Part shown: positions 15,856-23,895 of the stretch, one piece after another
Layout: each line of letters starts with the position of its first letter
How positions within the stretch are numbered: the stretch's first letter is position 1
Assembly (NCBI RefSeq): GCF_030908385.1
Contig: NZ_CP133091.1
Location: 2,156,128-2,220,127, forward strand
Reading direction: 5' to 3'
DNA length: 64,000 nt
From: Mangrovimonas sp. YM274
GTDB lineage: Bacteria > Bacteroidota > Bacteroidia > Flavobacteriales > Flavobacteriaceae
Position numbers and translations under genes: made by a program
Notes under the pieces: model-generated
What the model was told of the DNA's origin: nothing
What the model saw: only the letters and a program-made list of their open reading frames with translations
The model's database searches: none

Positions 15856-16416
15856 ATGAAAACTTCACGACACGTCGCACCCCAAGTAAATGCTGGCTCC
15901 ATGGCCGACATAGCGTTTTTATTGCTTATCTTCTTTTTGGTTACTACCACCATTTCTATGGATTCAGGTTTAAGTAGAAAACTTCCGCCACATTGCCCTC
16001 CAAATACGGATTGCAATGCAGATATTAAGGAAAGGAACCTTCTTAGAATAATGATAAACGCAAACAATGAAATTCTGGTGAACGAGAAATTAGTTGCCAT
16101 TCAAGACTTAAAGCAGGTTGCCACCAACTTTATAGATAACAATGGCGCAAACACTTGCGACTACTGCCATGGAAAATCCGAAAATACATCTTCAGAAACC
16201 CCACAAAAAGCAGTTATTTCCTTACAAACAGCAGCTAAAACAAATTATGAATTTTACATTGAAGTTCAGGATGAAATCACAAAAGCTTATTATGATTTAA
16301 GACAAACCTACGCACGGGAAATTCTAAAAAAGCCCAGTAATAATTTATCAGAAAAAGACCTCAAGGAAGTAAAAGCGGCCTATCCGTTTTTTTTATCTGA
16401 AGCTCAGACGGAATAG
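15856..16416 (+). CDS. ExbD/TolR-family biopolymer transport protein (orphan)
   Basis: 186 residues. The N-terminus has the ExbD signature: a short cytoplasmic tail, then one membrane helix starting MADIAFLLLIFFLV with the proton-path aspartate. The periplasmic part is unusually Cys-rich, with PPHCPPNTDC after the helix and a CDYCHGK (CxxCH) segment near residue 98. ExbD works with ExbB to power TonB or gliding/secretion machinery at the inner membrane. No ExbB or TonB gene is adjacent here. The last 56 bases overlap tail-to-tail with the 3D-domain lipoprotein gene. Confidence 0.85.
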   Translation: MKTSRHVAPQVNAGSMADIAFLLLIFFLVTTTISMDSGLSRKLPPHCPPNTDCNADIKERNLLRIMINANNEILVNEKLVAIQDLKQVATNFIDNNGANTCDYCHGKSENTSSETPQKAVISLQTAAKTNYEFYIEVQDEITKAYYDLRQTYAREILKKPSNNLSEKDLKEVKAAYPFFLSEAQTE

Positions 16417-16840
16417 AATCTTGCTTAACCTCTACCTGATATTTGATTTTCACCTTTTTTCGCCCCCAATTTCTAGCAGAATCCACATCCACCCCCATAT
16501 AGATATCAATTCTGTTGGACCAACGGGTGTGCATTTTGTCCTTTACCAAAAACAAATCATCAAACCCTTCAATCATTACTGGGGTATTGTGTTTAAGCCC
16601 CTTTTTCAGTAAATCTCTGGACACTGCTATATATTTTAATCCAGGCTTTAAACTATCACCAAAAGCTGTAATATGCGGATTGGAATTGGTCTGACTTTCC
16701 AGAGAATTGTATGCTGTCGCCGTAACCTTCAACGTTTTCCACTCATGTGTTTTGGGTGGATCAACTTCCTTTTTACAAGATATTGCAAACACCAAAAACA
16801 GAGCACCCAAAACTTTTATAATACTAGTGTTGGATAGCAT
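16361..16840 (-). CDS. 3D-domain lipoprotein (MltA/RlpA-like double-psi barrel)
   Basis: 159 residues. A signal with lipobox FAISC-KK makes this a lipoprotein. The body is a 3D domain: TATAYNS, TAFGDSLKPG, YIAVSRDLL, then MHTRWSNRIDIYMG with the conserved acidic residues, and ARNWGRKKV. Such domains bind or cleave peptidoglycan glycan strands in MltA-like proteins, though the activity of this small family is not established. The C-terminal 18 codons overlap the end of the convergent exbD gene. Confidence 0.85.
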   Translation of the reverse strand: MLSNTSIIKVLGALFLVFAISCKKEVDPPKTHEWKTLKVTATAYNSLESQTNSNPHITAFGDSLKPGLKYIAVSRDLLKKGLKHNTPVMIEGFDDLFLVKDKMHTRWSNRIDIYMGVDVDSARNWGRKKVKIKYQVEVKQDSIPSELQIKKTDRPLLLP

Positions 16841-16871
16841 AATTTAAATTTTCAACAATGAACTTTTCAAC

Positions 16872-18872
16872 TTAATAAGCAATCAATTCCTTTAGAGCCT
16901 CTTCAAACCTAGCTTTAGCCAAATATTGATTTTCCAATTGGGAAATAAATGGAATTGGGGTTTCCAAACTAGCCACACGCTTTACAGGCGCATCCAAAGC
17001 CTCAAAACACGCCTCCATAATCATTGCCGATAAATCGCTGGCAATTCCTCCAAACAAGGAATCTTCCTGCAAAATAATCACTCGCCCTGTTTTTTTCACC
17101 GAAGCAAACACAGTCTCTATATCTAAAGGTTGTAACGTTCTTAAGTCTATTAAATCAGCCTTAATATTCGGGTTGCTTTCTAAAGTCTCCAAGGCCCAAT
17201 GTACCGCCGCTCCATAACTAATGATAGTAACATCCAATCCTTCTTTCAGCACAGCAGCCTTCCCTAATGGCAATGTAAAATAATTAGTAGGAACGTCCTG
17301 TTTCACGCTTCTATACAAAGCTTTGTGCTCAAAAAACAGAACCGGATTGGGATCGTTTATCGCTGTTGCCAATAAGCCTTTGGCATCATACGGAAACGCT
17401 GGATACACCACTTTTAACCCTGGTGTTTTAGTAAACCATGCCTCATTGGTTTGCGAGTGAAATGGACCTGCTGCAACCCCCGCTCCACAAGGCATTCTCA
17501 CAACAACATCGGCCTGTTGTCCCCAACGGTAATGCGATTTGGCCAAATAATTGACAATTGGATTGAAACCGGAACTCACAAAATCAGCAAACTGCATTTC
17601 TACAACAGCCTTCATTCCTGCTATTGATAACCCCATCCCTACTTCCACAATGGCCGATTCGCAAATCGGTGTATTTCTAACACGCTCCTTTCCAAACGCT
17701 TCCACAAAGCCTTCCGTGATTTTAAACACACCTCCATACTCCGCAATGTCCTGGCCCATAATCACCAAATCATTATGGCGTTCCATAGATTGTTTTAAGC
17801 CTTCAGCAACCGCATCGACAAAACGAATTTCAGCAACCTCTAAACCGGCTGCAACATCTTCATATTTAAAATCTTTATAGACATCTCCTAATTCTTTTTG
17901 AACATTAGGTTCTATAGGCAATTCGTCATATGCCTTTTGCAAATGTTCATTGATTTCTTCTATAATACTTTCTCTAGCAGCAGTAATTTGCTTTTCGGTA
18001 ATGACATTGGTTTCCTTTAAGTATATTTCAAAATTGCTCAAAGGGTCTTTTGCGGCCCATTCATCCATTAATTTTTGTGGAACATATTTGGTTCCACTAG
18101 CCTCCTCATGACCACGCATTCTAAAGGTTTTGAACTCAATAAGAATTGGACGCGGGCGTTTACGGATACTTTCAGCCAATTTGGAAACTTTGGTATACAC
18201 CTCAAGAATATTGTTTCCATCTATAATGAAAGATTCCATACCATAGCCTTTTCCCCTATCAGCAATATCCTTGCAGTTATACTGCTCATTCGTAGGTGTT
18301 GAAAGGCCATAACCATTGTTCTCTACACAAAAAATAACAGGCAGTTGCCACACCGAAGCCACATTAAGGGCTTCGTGAAAATCTCCTTCACTGGTCCCTC
18401 CTTCTCCTGTAAATACGGCAGTAACCTGTTTTTTCTTTTTCAGTAAACTTGACAACGCAATACCATCGGCCACTCCCAATTGAGGTCCCAAATGAGAAAT
18501 CATCCCCACTATATTATACTCTTGTGTACCAAAATGAAAAGAGCGATCTCGACCATTGGTAAAGCCGCTGGCTTTTCCTTGCCATTGATTAAATAAACGA
18601 TGTAACGGAATATCTCTAGACGTAAACACCCCTAGATTTCTATGCATTGGCAATATATATTCATCCTTTTGCAACGCCATAGTAACACCCACAGAAATAG
18701 CTTCCTGACCAATGCCCGAAAACCATTTTGAAATTTTACCCTGACGCAATAAAATCAGCATTTTTTCCTCTATCAAACGCGGTTTAAGCATCTGCTTGTA
18801 GAGTTGGATTAATTTTTTAGAATCCAAATTCTTTTTATCGTAAATAATGTTGCTTTTTATGGATGTTAGCAT
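16872..18872 (-). CDS. 2-oxoacid dehydrogenase E1, alpha and beta fused (branched-chain type)
   Basis: 666 residues from the ATG at 18872. The N-terminal half is the TPP-binding E1-alpha: GQEAISVGV, GEGGTSEGDFHEALN and ENNGYGLSTP, the TPP/Mg site. The C-terminal half is the E1-beta transketolase-like domain: GQDIAEYGGVFKITEGF, VEMQFADF, and PGLKVVYPAFPYDAKGLL. It decarboxylates 2-oxoisovalerate-type acids for the BCKDH complex, feeding branched-chain fatty acid synthesis typical of these bacteria. E2 and E3 are not in the window. A TTG at 18899 would extend it, but a -7 element (18897-18904) overlaps that codon, which supports the ATG. Confidence 0.93.
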   Translation of the reverse strand: MLTSIKSNIIYDKKNLDSKKLIQLYKQMLKPRLIEEKMLILLRQGKISKWFSGIGQEAISVGVTMALQKDEYILPMHRNLGVFTSRDIPLHRLFNQWQGKASGFTNGRDRSFHFGTQEYNIVGMISHLGPQLGVADGIALSSLLKKKKQVTAVFTGEGGTSEGDFHEALNVASVWQLPVIFCVENNGYGLSTPTNEQYNCKDIADRGKGYGMESFIIDGNNILEVYTKVSKLAESIRKRPRPILIEFKTFRMRGHEEASGTKYVPQKLMDEWAAKDPLSNFEIYLKETNVITEKQITAARESIIEEINEHLQKAYDELPIEPNVQKELGDVYKDFKYEDVAAGLEVAEIRFVDAVAEGLKQSMERHNDLVIMGQDIAEYGGVFKITEGFVEAFGKERVRNTPICESAIVEVGMGLSIAGMKAVVEMQFADFVSSGFNPIVNYLAKSHYRWGQQADVVVRMPCGAGVAAGPFHSQTNEAWFTKTPGLKVVYPAFPYDAKGLLATAINDPNPVLFFEHKALYRSVKQDVPTNYFTLPLGKAAVLKEGLDVTIISYGAAVHWALETLESNPNIKADLIDLRTLQPLDIETVFASVKKTGRVIILQEDSLFGGIASDLSAMIMEACFEALDAPVKRVASLETPIPFISQLENQYLAKARFEEALKELIAY

Positions 18873-18896
18873 ATTGATGTTGTTTCTTCTCTCAGC

Positions 18897-18904
18897 CAAA
18901 TTTA
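18897..18904 (-). promoter_or_regulatory. -7 element for the E1 dehydrogenase gene
   Basis: Minus-strand TAAATTTG fits the Bacteroidota TAnnTTTG -7 consensus, 24 bases before the ATG at 18872. No clear -33 TTG is seen. Confidence 0.4.
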
Positions 18905-18985
18905 ATCAAAAAAAATATCCACCTTTCTGAAACCTATTTTTTTTTACTCGTGGCCATTTCCTCTAATTTTTAGCGAGGTTTTCGT

Positions 18986-18993
18986 TATTTTTG
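18986..18993 (+). promoter_or_regulatory. -7 element for the 2OG-Fe oxygenase operon
   Basis: TATTTTTG matches TAnnTTTG 29 bases before the ATG at 19023. A short palindrome (GTATT-ATTAC-AATAC, 18993-19007) lies at the expected start point. A -33 box is not evident. Confidence 0.4.
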
Positions 18994-19022
18994 TATTATT
19001 ACAATACGAAAAAACCTTAATA

Positions 19023-19973
19023 ATGAACGCAATACCAAGTGTTGACCTTCAGGATTTTATTTCAGAAGACCCAATTAGAAAACAAAAATTCGTGGATGAA
19101 ATAGGAAAAGCTTATGAAAATATAGGATTTGTTGCCCTTAAAGGTCATTTCTTGGACGATAAGTTAGTGGAGTCTCTTTATTCCGAAGTAAAACTTTTTT
19201 TCGAGTTGCCTTTGGATATAAAGCAGAAATATGAAATTCCTGGAATTGGAGGACAACGTGGCTATGTTTCCTTTGGAAAAGAAAGTGCCAAAGGCAGAAA
19301 AGAAGGCGATTTGAAAGAGTTTTGGCATTTTGGTCAATATGTGGAAGACAACCCCAAATTGGCCGAAACATACCCCAACAATGTTACCGTTGAGGAAGTT
19401 CCTGAATTCAATGTAGTTGGAAAAGAAGCTTACAAGATGCTGGAGAAAACCGCCAAATACGTATTGCGAGCACTAGCCCTTAGATTAGGGCTTGAGGAAA
19501 CCTATTTTGACGATTATATCCACAATGGCAATTCCATTTTAAGACCTATCCACTACCCGCCCATAGTAGAAGAACCAAAGGACGCCGTGAGAGCTGCTGC
19601 GCATGGGGACATCAATTTAATTACATTGTTAATGGGCGCCCAAGGTCGAGGCCTTCAGGTACAAAATCATAAAGGCGAATGGATTGATGCCATAGCCCAA
19701 CCTGACGAACTAATGATCAATGTGGGAGACATGCTATCAAGACATACCAATAATAAACTAAAATCTACTATTCACCGTGTGGTGAATCCTCCAAAAGAAC
19801 TTTGGGGAACGTCTCGTTATTCCATTCCATTTTTTATGCATCCCGTTTCCGAAATGAAATTGGATGTTTTGGATACTTGTGTGGACGAAGAACACCCTAA
19901 ATTATATGAAGATACCACTGCTGGAGAATTCCTTCACGAACGTCTAGTAGAATTAGGACTCATTAAACAATAA
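19023..19973 (+). CDS. 2-oxoglutarate/Fe(II) oxygenase, isopenicillin N synthase-like
   Basis: 316 residues with the DIOX_N and 2OG-FeII_Oxy domains. The iron ligands are visible: His194 and Asp196 in AAHGDINLITLL and His251 in STIHRVVNP. The 2-oxoglutarate-binding Arg265 is in RYSIPFF. Family members hydroxylate or desaturate small molecules, with soluble cytosolic location. The substrate is unknown. First gene of a five-gene operon; the SUI1 gene starts 7 bases after its stop. Confidence 0.92.
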   Translation: MNAIPSVDLQDFISEDPIRKQKFVDEIGKAYENIGFVALKGHFLDDKLVESLYSEVKLFFELPLDIKQKYEIPGIGGQRGYVSFGKESAKGRKEGDLKEFWHFGQYVEDNPKLAETYPNNVTVEEVPEFNVVGKEAYKMLEKTAKYVLRALALRLGLEETYFDDYIHNGNSILRPIHYPPIVEEPKDAVRAAAHGDINLITLLMGAQGRGLQVQNHKGEWIDAIAQPDELMINVGDMLSRHTNNKLKSTIHRVVNPPKELWGTSRYSIPFFMHPVSEMKLDVLDTCVDEEHPKLYEDTTAGEFLHERLVELGLIKQ

Positions 19974-19980
19974 TTACTTT

Positions 19981-20310
19981 ATGGATTTACAGGATCAATT
20001 AAAAAACCTTTTCCCAGATCACACACCTGAACCTGAAACCGAAACTGCCTCCCCAGAAAATGATATCTGGATGCAGGACGACCCCATTATTTGCAAATAC
20101 GAAAAGCGTAAAGGAAAACCTATTACTATCCTTGAAGGCTATACGGGTGCTACCGAAGATTTTAAACTCTTGGCCAAAGAACTCAAAACCAAACTTAGTG
20201 TTGGAGGCAGTTTTAAAGACGATAAAATTATCATTCAAGGAGATTACAGAGATAAAATCATGCAAATCCTAAAAGAAAAAGGGTTTGCCGTAAAACGTGT
20301 AGGAGGATAA
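19981..20310 (+). CDS. SUI1/eIF1-like translation initiation factor
   Basis: 109 residues. The C-terminal ~75 residues are a SUI1 domain: KRKGKPITILEGYTGATEDFKLLAKELKTKLSVGG, then KIIIQGDYRDKIMQILKEKGF. Bacterial YciH-type proteins resemble eIF1 and may monitor start-codon choice, which is family knowledge and weakly established. It sits inside the oxygenase-DUF1835 operon, 7 bases after the first gene and 4 before the next. Its last codons include AGGAGG, a Shine-Dalgarno-like match ahead of the DUF1835 ATG. Confidence 0.92.
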   Translation: MDLQDQLKNLFPDHTPEPETETASPENDIWMQDDPIICKYEKRKGKPITILEGYTGATEDFKLLAKELKTKLSVGGSFKDDKIIIQGDYRDKIMQILKEKGFAVKRVGG

Positions 20311-20314
20311 TATT

Positions 20315-21250
20315 ATGGAGACGCTTCACATTACAAATGGTGGACAACTCACCAAAAAACTGCTCGAGCACGACATTACTGGCGATATCCTCACTTGGGA
20401 CGAAATGCTTTGTGAAGGTCCTACCACCCAAGATATAGACTCTAAGGAATTTGTTCAATTACGAAAAGAATTCTTTAGAGACATATACGACTTGGAATTT
20501 GATGAAAAGAAATTCTATATAGACATCAACAAACTTAACCAGCCGGAAAACTATTCGGAAATCATCTTGTGGTTTGAATACGATTTGTTTTGCCACATCA
20601 ATCTTATTGCGGTACTGAGTCTTATTCTTCAAAAAAAAATGAACCTTCCGCTCTACCTTGTATGTAGTGGCCGCGTAGAAGGTGAAAAAAATCTTAAGGG
20701 ATTGTCTGAACTTACTCAAGACCAACTTTTTGAACATTATGACTCAAGAGTCAAACTTAAAGATTTCGATATTAATCTAGGAGATACTTTATGGAGCATC
20801 TATTGTGGAAAAGACCACAATCTGCTAAAACCATTTATCACCACCAATTCTTCATTTGAATATTTGAGTAATTGCCTCAAAGCTCATTTGGAGCGTTTTC
20901 CCGATTCTAAAAGTGGGTTAAGTGTACTAGAACAAAATATCTTGATTATTGTTCGGGATAACACTATCAAGTCTAGACATCATCTTTTAGGCTATATTTT
21001 GAATTACCAAGGGTATTATGGATTTGGAGACATTCAAATTAACCGATTGATCGAACATTTATCAATGTTTTTTGATGAAAAGGAAAGCGGTATTTCCCTT
21101 AACCGCAAAGGCCATGAAGCTATTTTGAACCAATATAATTTTGCTATGGACATTAACAACAATATTTGGTATGGCGGAGTAAATAGATTGGATTTTCAAT
21201 TTAGTAAACAGGAGAACAAACTCATCAAAACTCCCATAAATGCCCTTTAA
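20315..21250 (+). CDS. DUF1835 domain-containing protein
   Basis: 311 residues. The start METLHITNGGQLTKKLLEHDITGDILTWDEMLCEGP is the DUF1835 signature (HITNG...G....W.E.L.EGP), and the remainder is the linked C-terminal helical domain. The biochemical role of DUF1835 is unknown. Its ATG lies 8 bases after an AGGAGG at 20301-20306, unusual for this phylum, though this may simply be codons of the SUI1 gene. It overlaps the next gene by 11 bases, so they are co-transcribed. Confidence 0.85.
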   Translation: METLHITNGGQLTKKLLEHDITGDILTWDEMLCEGPTTQDIDSKEFVQLRKEFFRDIYDLEFDEKKFYIDINKLNQPENYSEIILWFEYDLFCHINLIAVLSLILQKKMNLPLYLVCSGRVEGEKNLKGLSELTQDQLFEHYDSRVKLKDFDINLGDTLWSIYCGKDHNLLKPFITTNSSFEYLSNCLKAHLERFPDSKSGLSVLEQNILIIVRDNTIKSRHHLLGYILNYQGYYGFGDIQINRLIEHLSMFFDEKESGISLNRKGHEAILNQYNFAMDINNNIWYGGVNRLDFQFSKQENKLIKTPINAL

Positions 21251-22115
21251 AGCTTCTGAACTTATTTTAAACCCTGATGGTTCCGTTTACCATTTAAATT
21301 TATTGCCAGAAAACGTCGCCACAACCATAATACTTGTGGGTGACCCAGATCGCGTTGACCAGGTAACACAACAGTTTGATGTCATTGAATTCAAAAAAAG
21401 AAAGCGGGAATTTCATACGCAAACCGGCACATATAAAAACAAGCGTATCACGGTTATCTCCACAGGTATTGGCACCGATAATATTGATATTGTTCTTAAT
21501 GAACTGGATGCTTTGGTTAACATTGATTTTTCCAAAAAAGATATCAAAGAAAACCTTACTTCATTAGAAATCGTTAGAATTGGGACTTCGGGATCCATAC
21601 AAAAACATATTCCTGTAGACAGTTTTGTTATCAGCAAACAAGCCATAGGTTTTGATAATCTTTTGACGTTTTATAATACAACGGGAATAAGCCTTTTGGA
21701 TGATGTTTCTGAAAGCTTTGTCAAACACAGCAATTGGTCTAAAGACAAATCAAAACCCTATGTTATAGAATGCAGCAACTCTTTGTATGAACGCTTACAA
21801 TCAGGCACAACCATTGATGGTTTTACAGGCACAAATGTTGGCTTTTATGGCCCACAGGGAAGAATATTACGATTAAGCATTGAAGATCGAGATTTGAACA
21901 GTAAATTAGCAACCTTTAAGCATGATGGATTATCGATTACCAATTTAGAAATGGAAACTTCTGCTATCTATGGGTTATCGAGCTTATTGAATCACAAGGC
22001 AGTTTCTATGAACGCCATTATTGCAAATAGAGCAACGGGTGAATTCAGTAACAATCCTAAAGAAACTATAAAACGCTTAATACGTTATACTTTAGATAAA
22101 TTAACGGAGAATTAA
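21240..22115 (+). CDS. Nucleoside phosphorylase (uridine/purine phosphorylase family)
   Basis: 291 residues of the PNP_UDP_1 fold. GDPDRVDQV is the phosphate-binding loop, ISTGIGTDNIDIVLNEL and RIGTSGSIQ are core blocks, and LEMETSAIYGLSSLL is the ribose/base-binding ExE segment. It splits nucleosides with phosphate into base and ribose-1-phosphate in the cytosol. Uridine specificity is likely from the overall match but not proved. The start overlaps the DUF1835 stop. Confidence 0.9.
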   Translation: MPFKASELILNPDGSVYHLNLLPENVATTIILVGDPDRVDQVTQQFDVIEFKKRKREFHTQTGTYKNKRITVISTGIGTDNIDIVLNELDALVNIDFSKKDIKENLTSLEIVRIGTSGSIQKHIPVDSFVISKQAIGFDNLLTFYNTTGISLLDDVSESFVKHSNWSKDKSKPYVIECSNSLYERLQSGTTIDGFTGTNVGFYGPQGRILRLSIEDRDLNSKLATFKHDGLSITNLEMETSAIYGLSSLLNHKAVSMNAIIANRATGEFSNNPKETIKRLIRYTLDKLTEN

Positions 22116-22117
22116 AG

Positions 22118-22975
22118 ATGAAAACCGTAAAAATAGGAGGCGTACCAGAACATTTCAATTTGGCATGGTACCTAACTTTAAAAAAAGGAGAATATAAAGA
22201 TGTTGGCATCAACCTAAGATGGAAAGATTATTTTGGTGGTACTGGCGAAATGTGCAATGCCTTGCGGGAAGGAGAAATTGATTTGGCCGTTATTTTAACC
22301 GAAGGCATCATAAAGGATATCATTGAAGGAAACCCCAGCAAAATAGTGCAAACCTTTGTAGCCTCTCCCCTAATTTGGGGTATTCATGTAGCCCAAAATT
22401 CAAAATATAAAACTATTGAAGACCTCAAAGGCTCCAAAGCAGCCATTAGCCGTTTTGGTTCAGGCTCCCACTTAATGGCCTATATCAACGCTCAGGACAA
22501 TGGCTGGGACACCGCAAAGGATCTAGATTTTGAAGTAATTGACAACTTGGATGGCGCCATCAAAGGACTTACCAACGGGGCTGCTGACTACTTTATGTGG
22601 GAGAAATTTACCACAAAACCCATTGTAGACAACGGTACTTTTAGACGTGTGGGTAATTGCCCAACCCCTTGGCCTTGTTTTGTAATTGCGGTAAGAAATG
22701 AATTTTTGGAAGCAAACCAAGAAACGGTTAAAACTATTTTGGACATCATCAATAATACCACTAAAGACTTCAAAGACATTCCAAATATAGACCAAACTAT
22801 TTCCAAACGATATGATCAAAAATTAGAAGATGTTCAGGAATGGCTAAGCTTAACCGAATGGTCTCAAAGCAATTTGGATAAGAATACCGTTGAAGTGGTT
22901 CAAAATAAATTATTGGATCTTAATATCATTGATTCCAAATTGGATTATGATGCGCTTGTAGAAAATGTTAATTAA
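22118..22975 (+). CDS. NMT1/THI5-like substrate-binding protein without export signal
   Basis: 285 residues of a type II periplasmic-binding-protein fold of the SsuA/THI5 sort: GVPEHFNLAWYL, GGTGEMCNALREGEIDLAVIL, SPLIWGIHVA, SRFGSGSHLMAYI. It starts at MKTVKIGG with no signal peptide or lipobox, so it should stay in the cytosol. There is no ABC permease or ATPase gene nearby. It follows the phosphorylase by 2 bases. Its ligand is unknown. A cytosolic ligand-sensing or, as with yeast Thi5, enzymatic role is conceivable but speculative. Confidence 0.85.
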   Translation: MKTVKIGGVPEHFNLAWYLTLKKGEYKDVGINLRWKDYFGGTGEMCNALREGEIDLAVILTEGIIKDIIEGNPSKIVQTFVASPLIWGIHVAQNSKYKTIEDLKGSKAAISRFGSGSHLMAYINAQDNGWDTAKDLDFEVIDNLDGAIKGLTNGAADYFMWEKFTTKPIVDNGTFRRVGNCPTPWPCFVIAVRNEFLEANQETVKTILDIINNTTKDFKDIPNIDQTISKRYDQKLEDVQEWLSLTEWSQSNLDKNTVEVVQNKLLDLNIIDSKLDYDALVENVN

Positions 22976-23064
22976 AAGTTAACAGTATTTTCTTTATTAA
23001 ACATTAGGTGCTTTCTCAGATTAATGTGTTAATTTTACGTAACCAAAAATCACCCAACCAACCT

Positions 23065-23244
23065 ATGTTTTTTACCATTGTTTATATTTTAGCGTTTTTA
23101 GTGGCCGTAAATTTTGCCTTGCTTTTCTTCAGCTGTAATAAAACCACAAAAAAAGAACCAACTCAAAAGCACAAACCTGTACAATTAAAAAAAGAACCTA
23201 CCACTCAATCGGTTCCTTCCCATTTGTCTCGAGCAGCAAGTTAG
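23065..23244 (+). CDS. Small membrane-anchored protein (59 aa)
   Basis: MFFTIVYILAFLVAVNFALLFFSC forms one membrane segment, then a Lys/Pro/Thr-rich hydrophilic tail. The frame extends upstream to 23008, but the ATG at 23065 places the membrane segment at the N-terminus and is preferred. The Cys after LLFFS could be lipid-modified, though it lacks a clean lipobox. The last 47 bases overlap the convergent ung gene. Function unknown. Confidence 0.55.
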   Translation: MFFTIVYILAFLVAVNFALLFFSCNKTTKKEPTQKHKPVQLKKEPTTQSVPSHLSRAAS

Positions 23245-23863
23245 TTTTACTGAAGTGTTTATTACCAAACCAATACCCTCTATTGGCGCTTAAAGGAGAT
23301 GGATGCCCCGATGTTAATACGTGATGTTTGGATTGGTCTATAAGCTTGACTTTCTTTTTGGCATAGCCTCCCCAAAGTAAAAACACGACCCCCTCTCTTT
23401 CCTCACTGATATGTTTTATAATTTGGTCTGTAAAAGTTTCCCAACCTTTATTTTGATGACTTCCTGCTTGATGGGCTCTCACCGTTAATGTAGCGTTTAG
23501 AAGCAAAACCCCTTGTTGGGCCCAACGTTCCAAATTACCAGAAACGGGATAAGGTTTTCCCAAATCACTTTCAATCTCTTTAAAAATATTGATCAAGGAT
23601 GGTGGATGAGCTACCCCATCTGTAACCGAAAAACACAAACCATTGGCTTGTTTTGGCCCGTGATATGGATCTTGACCTATAATTACAACTTTGGTCTTGT
23701 CCAAAGGGCACCATTCAAAAGCAGAGAAAATCTTATTTTCAGGAGGATAGCAAGTATGTTTATTATATTCATCTTTAACAAACTCGCTTAGATTTTCAAA
23801 ATAAGATTTATTAAACTCATCCTTTAAAGATGCTTTCCAAGTAGGTTCTAATTGTAAGTCCAT
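23198..23863 (-). CDS. ung: Uracil-DNA glycosylase, family 1
   Basis: 221 residues. The water-activating GQDPYHGP (Asp65), the uracil-pocket LLLNATLTVRAHQAGSH and the HPSPLSANRG DNA-minor-groove loop (His187) are all present. It removes uracil from DNA to start base-excision repair. Length is normal for bacterial Ung. The gene is 32 bases downstream of the alpha/beta hydrolase on the same strand. Confidence 0.97.
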   Translation of the reverse strand: MDLQLEPTWKASLKDEFNKSYFENLSEFVKDEYNKHTCYPPENKIFSAFEWCPLDKTKVVIIGQDPYHGPKQANGLCFSVTDGVAHPPSLINIFKEIESDLGKPYPVSGNLERWAQQGVLLLNATLTVRAHQAGSHQNKGWETFTDQIIKHISEEREGVVFLLWGGYAKKKVKLIDQSKHHVLTSGHPSPLSANRGYWFGNKHFSKTNLLLETNGKEPIEW

Positions 23864-23895
23864 TTGTATTTTGTTGAATTTAGGGGAGCATTCTC

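Noticed and set aside
20301-20306. AGGAGG as a true Shine-Dalgarno for DUF1835
   Set aside because: It falls in the final Gly codons of the SUI1 gene, and Bacteroidota rarely use such sites; recorded only as a coincidence.
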